From NCBI GenBank assembly GCA_963847985.1, contig CAWKBS010000009.1:348922-412921 (forward strand): 64,000 nt of DNA, in the 5' to 3' direction. The notes below the pieces were generated by a model, which saw only the letters and a list, made by a program, of their open reading frames with translations, was not told where the DNA came from and ran no database searches. The DNA is from JAIBJN01 sp963847985. Its GTDB lineage: Bacteria > Actinomycetota > Thermoleophilia > Gaiellales > Gaiellaceae. Numbering within the stretch: position 1 is the stretch's first letter; every line of letters starts with the position of its first letter. Positions 63,011 through 64,000 of the stretch are shown piece by piece. Both the position numbers and the translations under genes were made by a program.

Positions 63011-64000
63011 ATGAGGCGGTTCGCCGCGCTGCTCTCATTCTCGGTTGCGCTTGCCGTGTTCCACCCGATCGACGATGCAGCGGCGGCGGTCCAGACGTTC
63101 AGGGTGTCCGCCGACACCTACGTCGACCAGGCCCATCCGAATAGAAGCTTTGGATCCGCCAAGCGGCTACGTGTCCGAGCGGGTCCACGAGCAGCTAAGC
63201 AGGTCTACATTCGCTTCGTCATCGCCGGTTTGACCGGCCCGGTCACCAGGGCGAAGCTGCGCTTTTACGTCACGAACGGAACGCGAAACGGACCCGCTGT
63301 CTACAAGACCGGCGCGTGGCCGAGGAAGCCCCTCACGTGGGCACGGCGACCTGCCGTCGTCAGAGGCCCTCGCGACAACAAGGGCGCACTCGTGCCTGGC
63401 GCATGGGCGGAATGGGATGTAACTCCTTGGGTAACGGGCAGCGGCGTCTACAGGTTCGCCCTCAAGGGAGGTGCGGCGAACATCGCCGGCTTCGTGTCTC
63501 GCGAGACGACGCTCCAGAGGCTCCAGCCTCAGCTCGAGGTCACGACCTCTGACCCGCCTTCGACGGTCGTGTACGTCACGCCGACTCAAGGTGCGACGGT
63601 GAGCGGCGTCAGGACGGTGCGCGTGCGGGCACCGTCCGGGACCGACTGGATCGGGGTGTGGGCCTGCGGCGGCCAGTCGGTGGGCGAGGATCATCTCATC
63701 GACGCGAACGGGGAGTGGTCCGTGCAGTGGAATACGCGGACAGCGGCCTGCACGAACGGCACGCAGGACCTCGACACGTGGGCGTTCCGTGACGACGGCT
63801 CGCGGATGGGCAACGCGACCATCACCGTTGAAGTCGCCAACTCGTCACCACCCCCGCCGCCGGACCCTGAGCCCTCCCCGTGCCCTTCGCCCGTTCCTGG
63901 GCCGGTGGAGGGGCTGGGATACCAGCTTCGATTCTCCGACTGCTTCGAGACGCTCAGCCGGAGCGTCTGGTGCTCGAACCAGTGGTGGGAACCGCCACCG
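63011..64000 (+). CDS. Secreted DNRLRE/Ig-like/GH16 protein (3' part outside window)
   Basis: 330 residues visible. Signal peptide (MRRFAALLSFSVALAVFHP), a DNRLRE domain (VSADTYVDQAHPNRSFGSAK ... EWDVTPWVTGSGVYRFALKG), an Ig-like module (TPTQGATVSGVRTVRVRAP), a Pro-rich spacer with PPPPPDPEPSP, and the beginning of a GH16 domain (YQLRFSDCFETLSRSVW) that aligns with YRVVFVDTFARLRRRVW of the preceding gene. The frame is open to the end of the window. A duplicated, multi-module enzyme for the surface polysaccharide. Confidence 0.83.
   Translation, partial: MRRFAALLSFSVALAVFHPIDDAAAAVQTFRVSADTYVDQAHPNRSFGSAKRLRVRAGPRAAKQVYIRFVIAGLTGPVTRAKLRFYVTNGTRNGPAVYKTGAWPRKPLTWARRPAVVRGPRDNKGALVPGAWAEWDVTPWVTGSGVYRFALKGGAANIAGFVSRETTLQRLQPQLEVTTSDPPSTVVYVTPTQGATVSGVRTVRVRAPSGTDWIGVWACGGQSVGEDHLIDANGEWSVQWNTRTAACTNGTQDLDTWAFRDDGSRMGNATITVEVANSSPPPPPDPEPSPCPSPVPGPVEGLGYQLRFSDCFETLSRSVWCSNQWWEPPP

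Overview
The window is about 70% GC and densely packed with short operons, many of them joined by 4-bp GTGA or ATGA stop/start overlaps. The gene content points to an actinobacterium, most likely class Thermoleophilia (Gaiellales or Solirubrobacterales). The signs are a MarP-type protease, an extended actinobacterial RNase E, DUF6636, DUF4394 and DNRLRE secreted proteins, an LtrA-family protein, and valS-folC-ndk-maf followed by the rod-shape genes and rne-rplU-rpmA-obg-nadD-rsfS. The placement is an inference from gene content; no rRNA lies in the window.

Layout. 1-5030 (minus): murJ, lepA, hemW and hrcA (cut by the window edge). 5113-5379: rpsT behind a compact hairpin. 5525-13737 (minus): leuS, marP, a secreted DNRLRE protein, comEA, comEC and holA. 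13784-18711 (mostly plus): a DUF1028 protein, an LtrA protein, a 52-residue minus-strand ORF with an unexplained structured region, a two-helix potassium channel, a beta-propeller protein and a tail-collar protein. 18732-38014 (minus): tRNA-Ala, then in transcription order valS, folC, three small or membrane genes, ndk, a methyltransferase, maf, a decayed REP-type transposase, mreB, mreC, mreD, mrdA, rodA, a DUF697 protein, a 64-residue ORF, rne, rplU, rpmA, obg, nadD and rsfS. 38041-42827 (plus): a TPR/adenylyl cyclase, a DUF6636 lipoprotein, a DUF4394 protein and an ECF sigma/anti-sigma pair. 42846-46164 (minus): tig, clpP, clpX. 46180-50164 (plus): a DUF167 protein and a sulfate ABC transporter, followed by a convergent Rrf2 regulator. 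50701-57671: a membrane patatin, tRNA-Leu, YihY, tRNA-Arg, a two-component system and a divergent ABC exporter. 57796-64000: a cell-surface polysaccharide locus with a tandem Cys/His-domain protein, a glycosyltransferase, a WbaP-like sugar transferase and two GH16 proteins, the second cut by the window end.

How genes work together. The elongasome (mreBCD, mrdA, rodA) sits beside the lipid II flippase gene murJ only in the broad sense of function; murJ is in the first operon. The sulfate transporter has a promoter with a CACTCCT inverted repeat between the -35 and -10 boxes, and the Cys-free Rrf2 regulator next door is the obvious candidate to bind it. The ECF sigma factor appears to drive both its own operon and the DUF4394 gene through a shared GAACC-N16/17-CGAAC promoter.

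Quality warning. Four otherwise conserved genes (mreB, mrdA, tig and the DUF6636 lipoprotein) each carry one net +1 frame disruption. In each case the downstream frame resumes the family sequence at once. This looks more like indels in the assembly than gene loss, so start and stop positions for these four are given for the joined reading.
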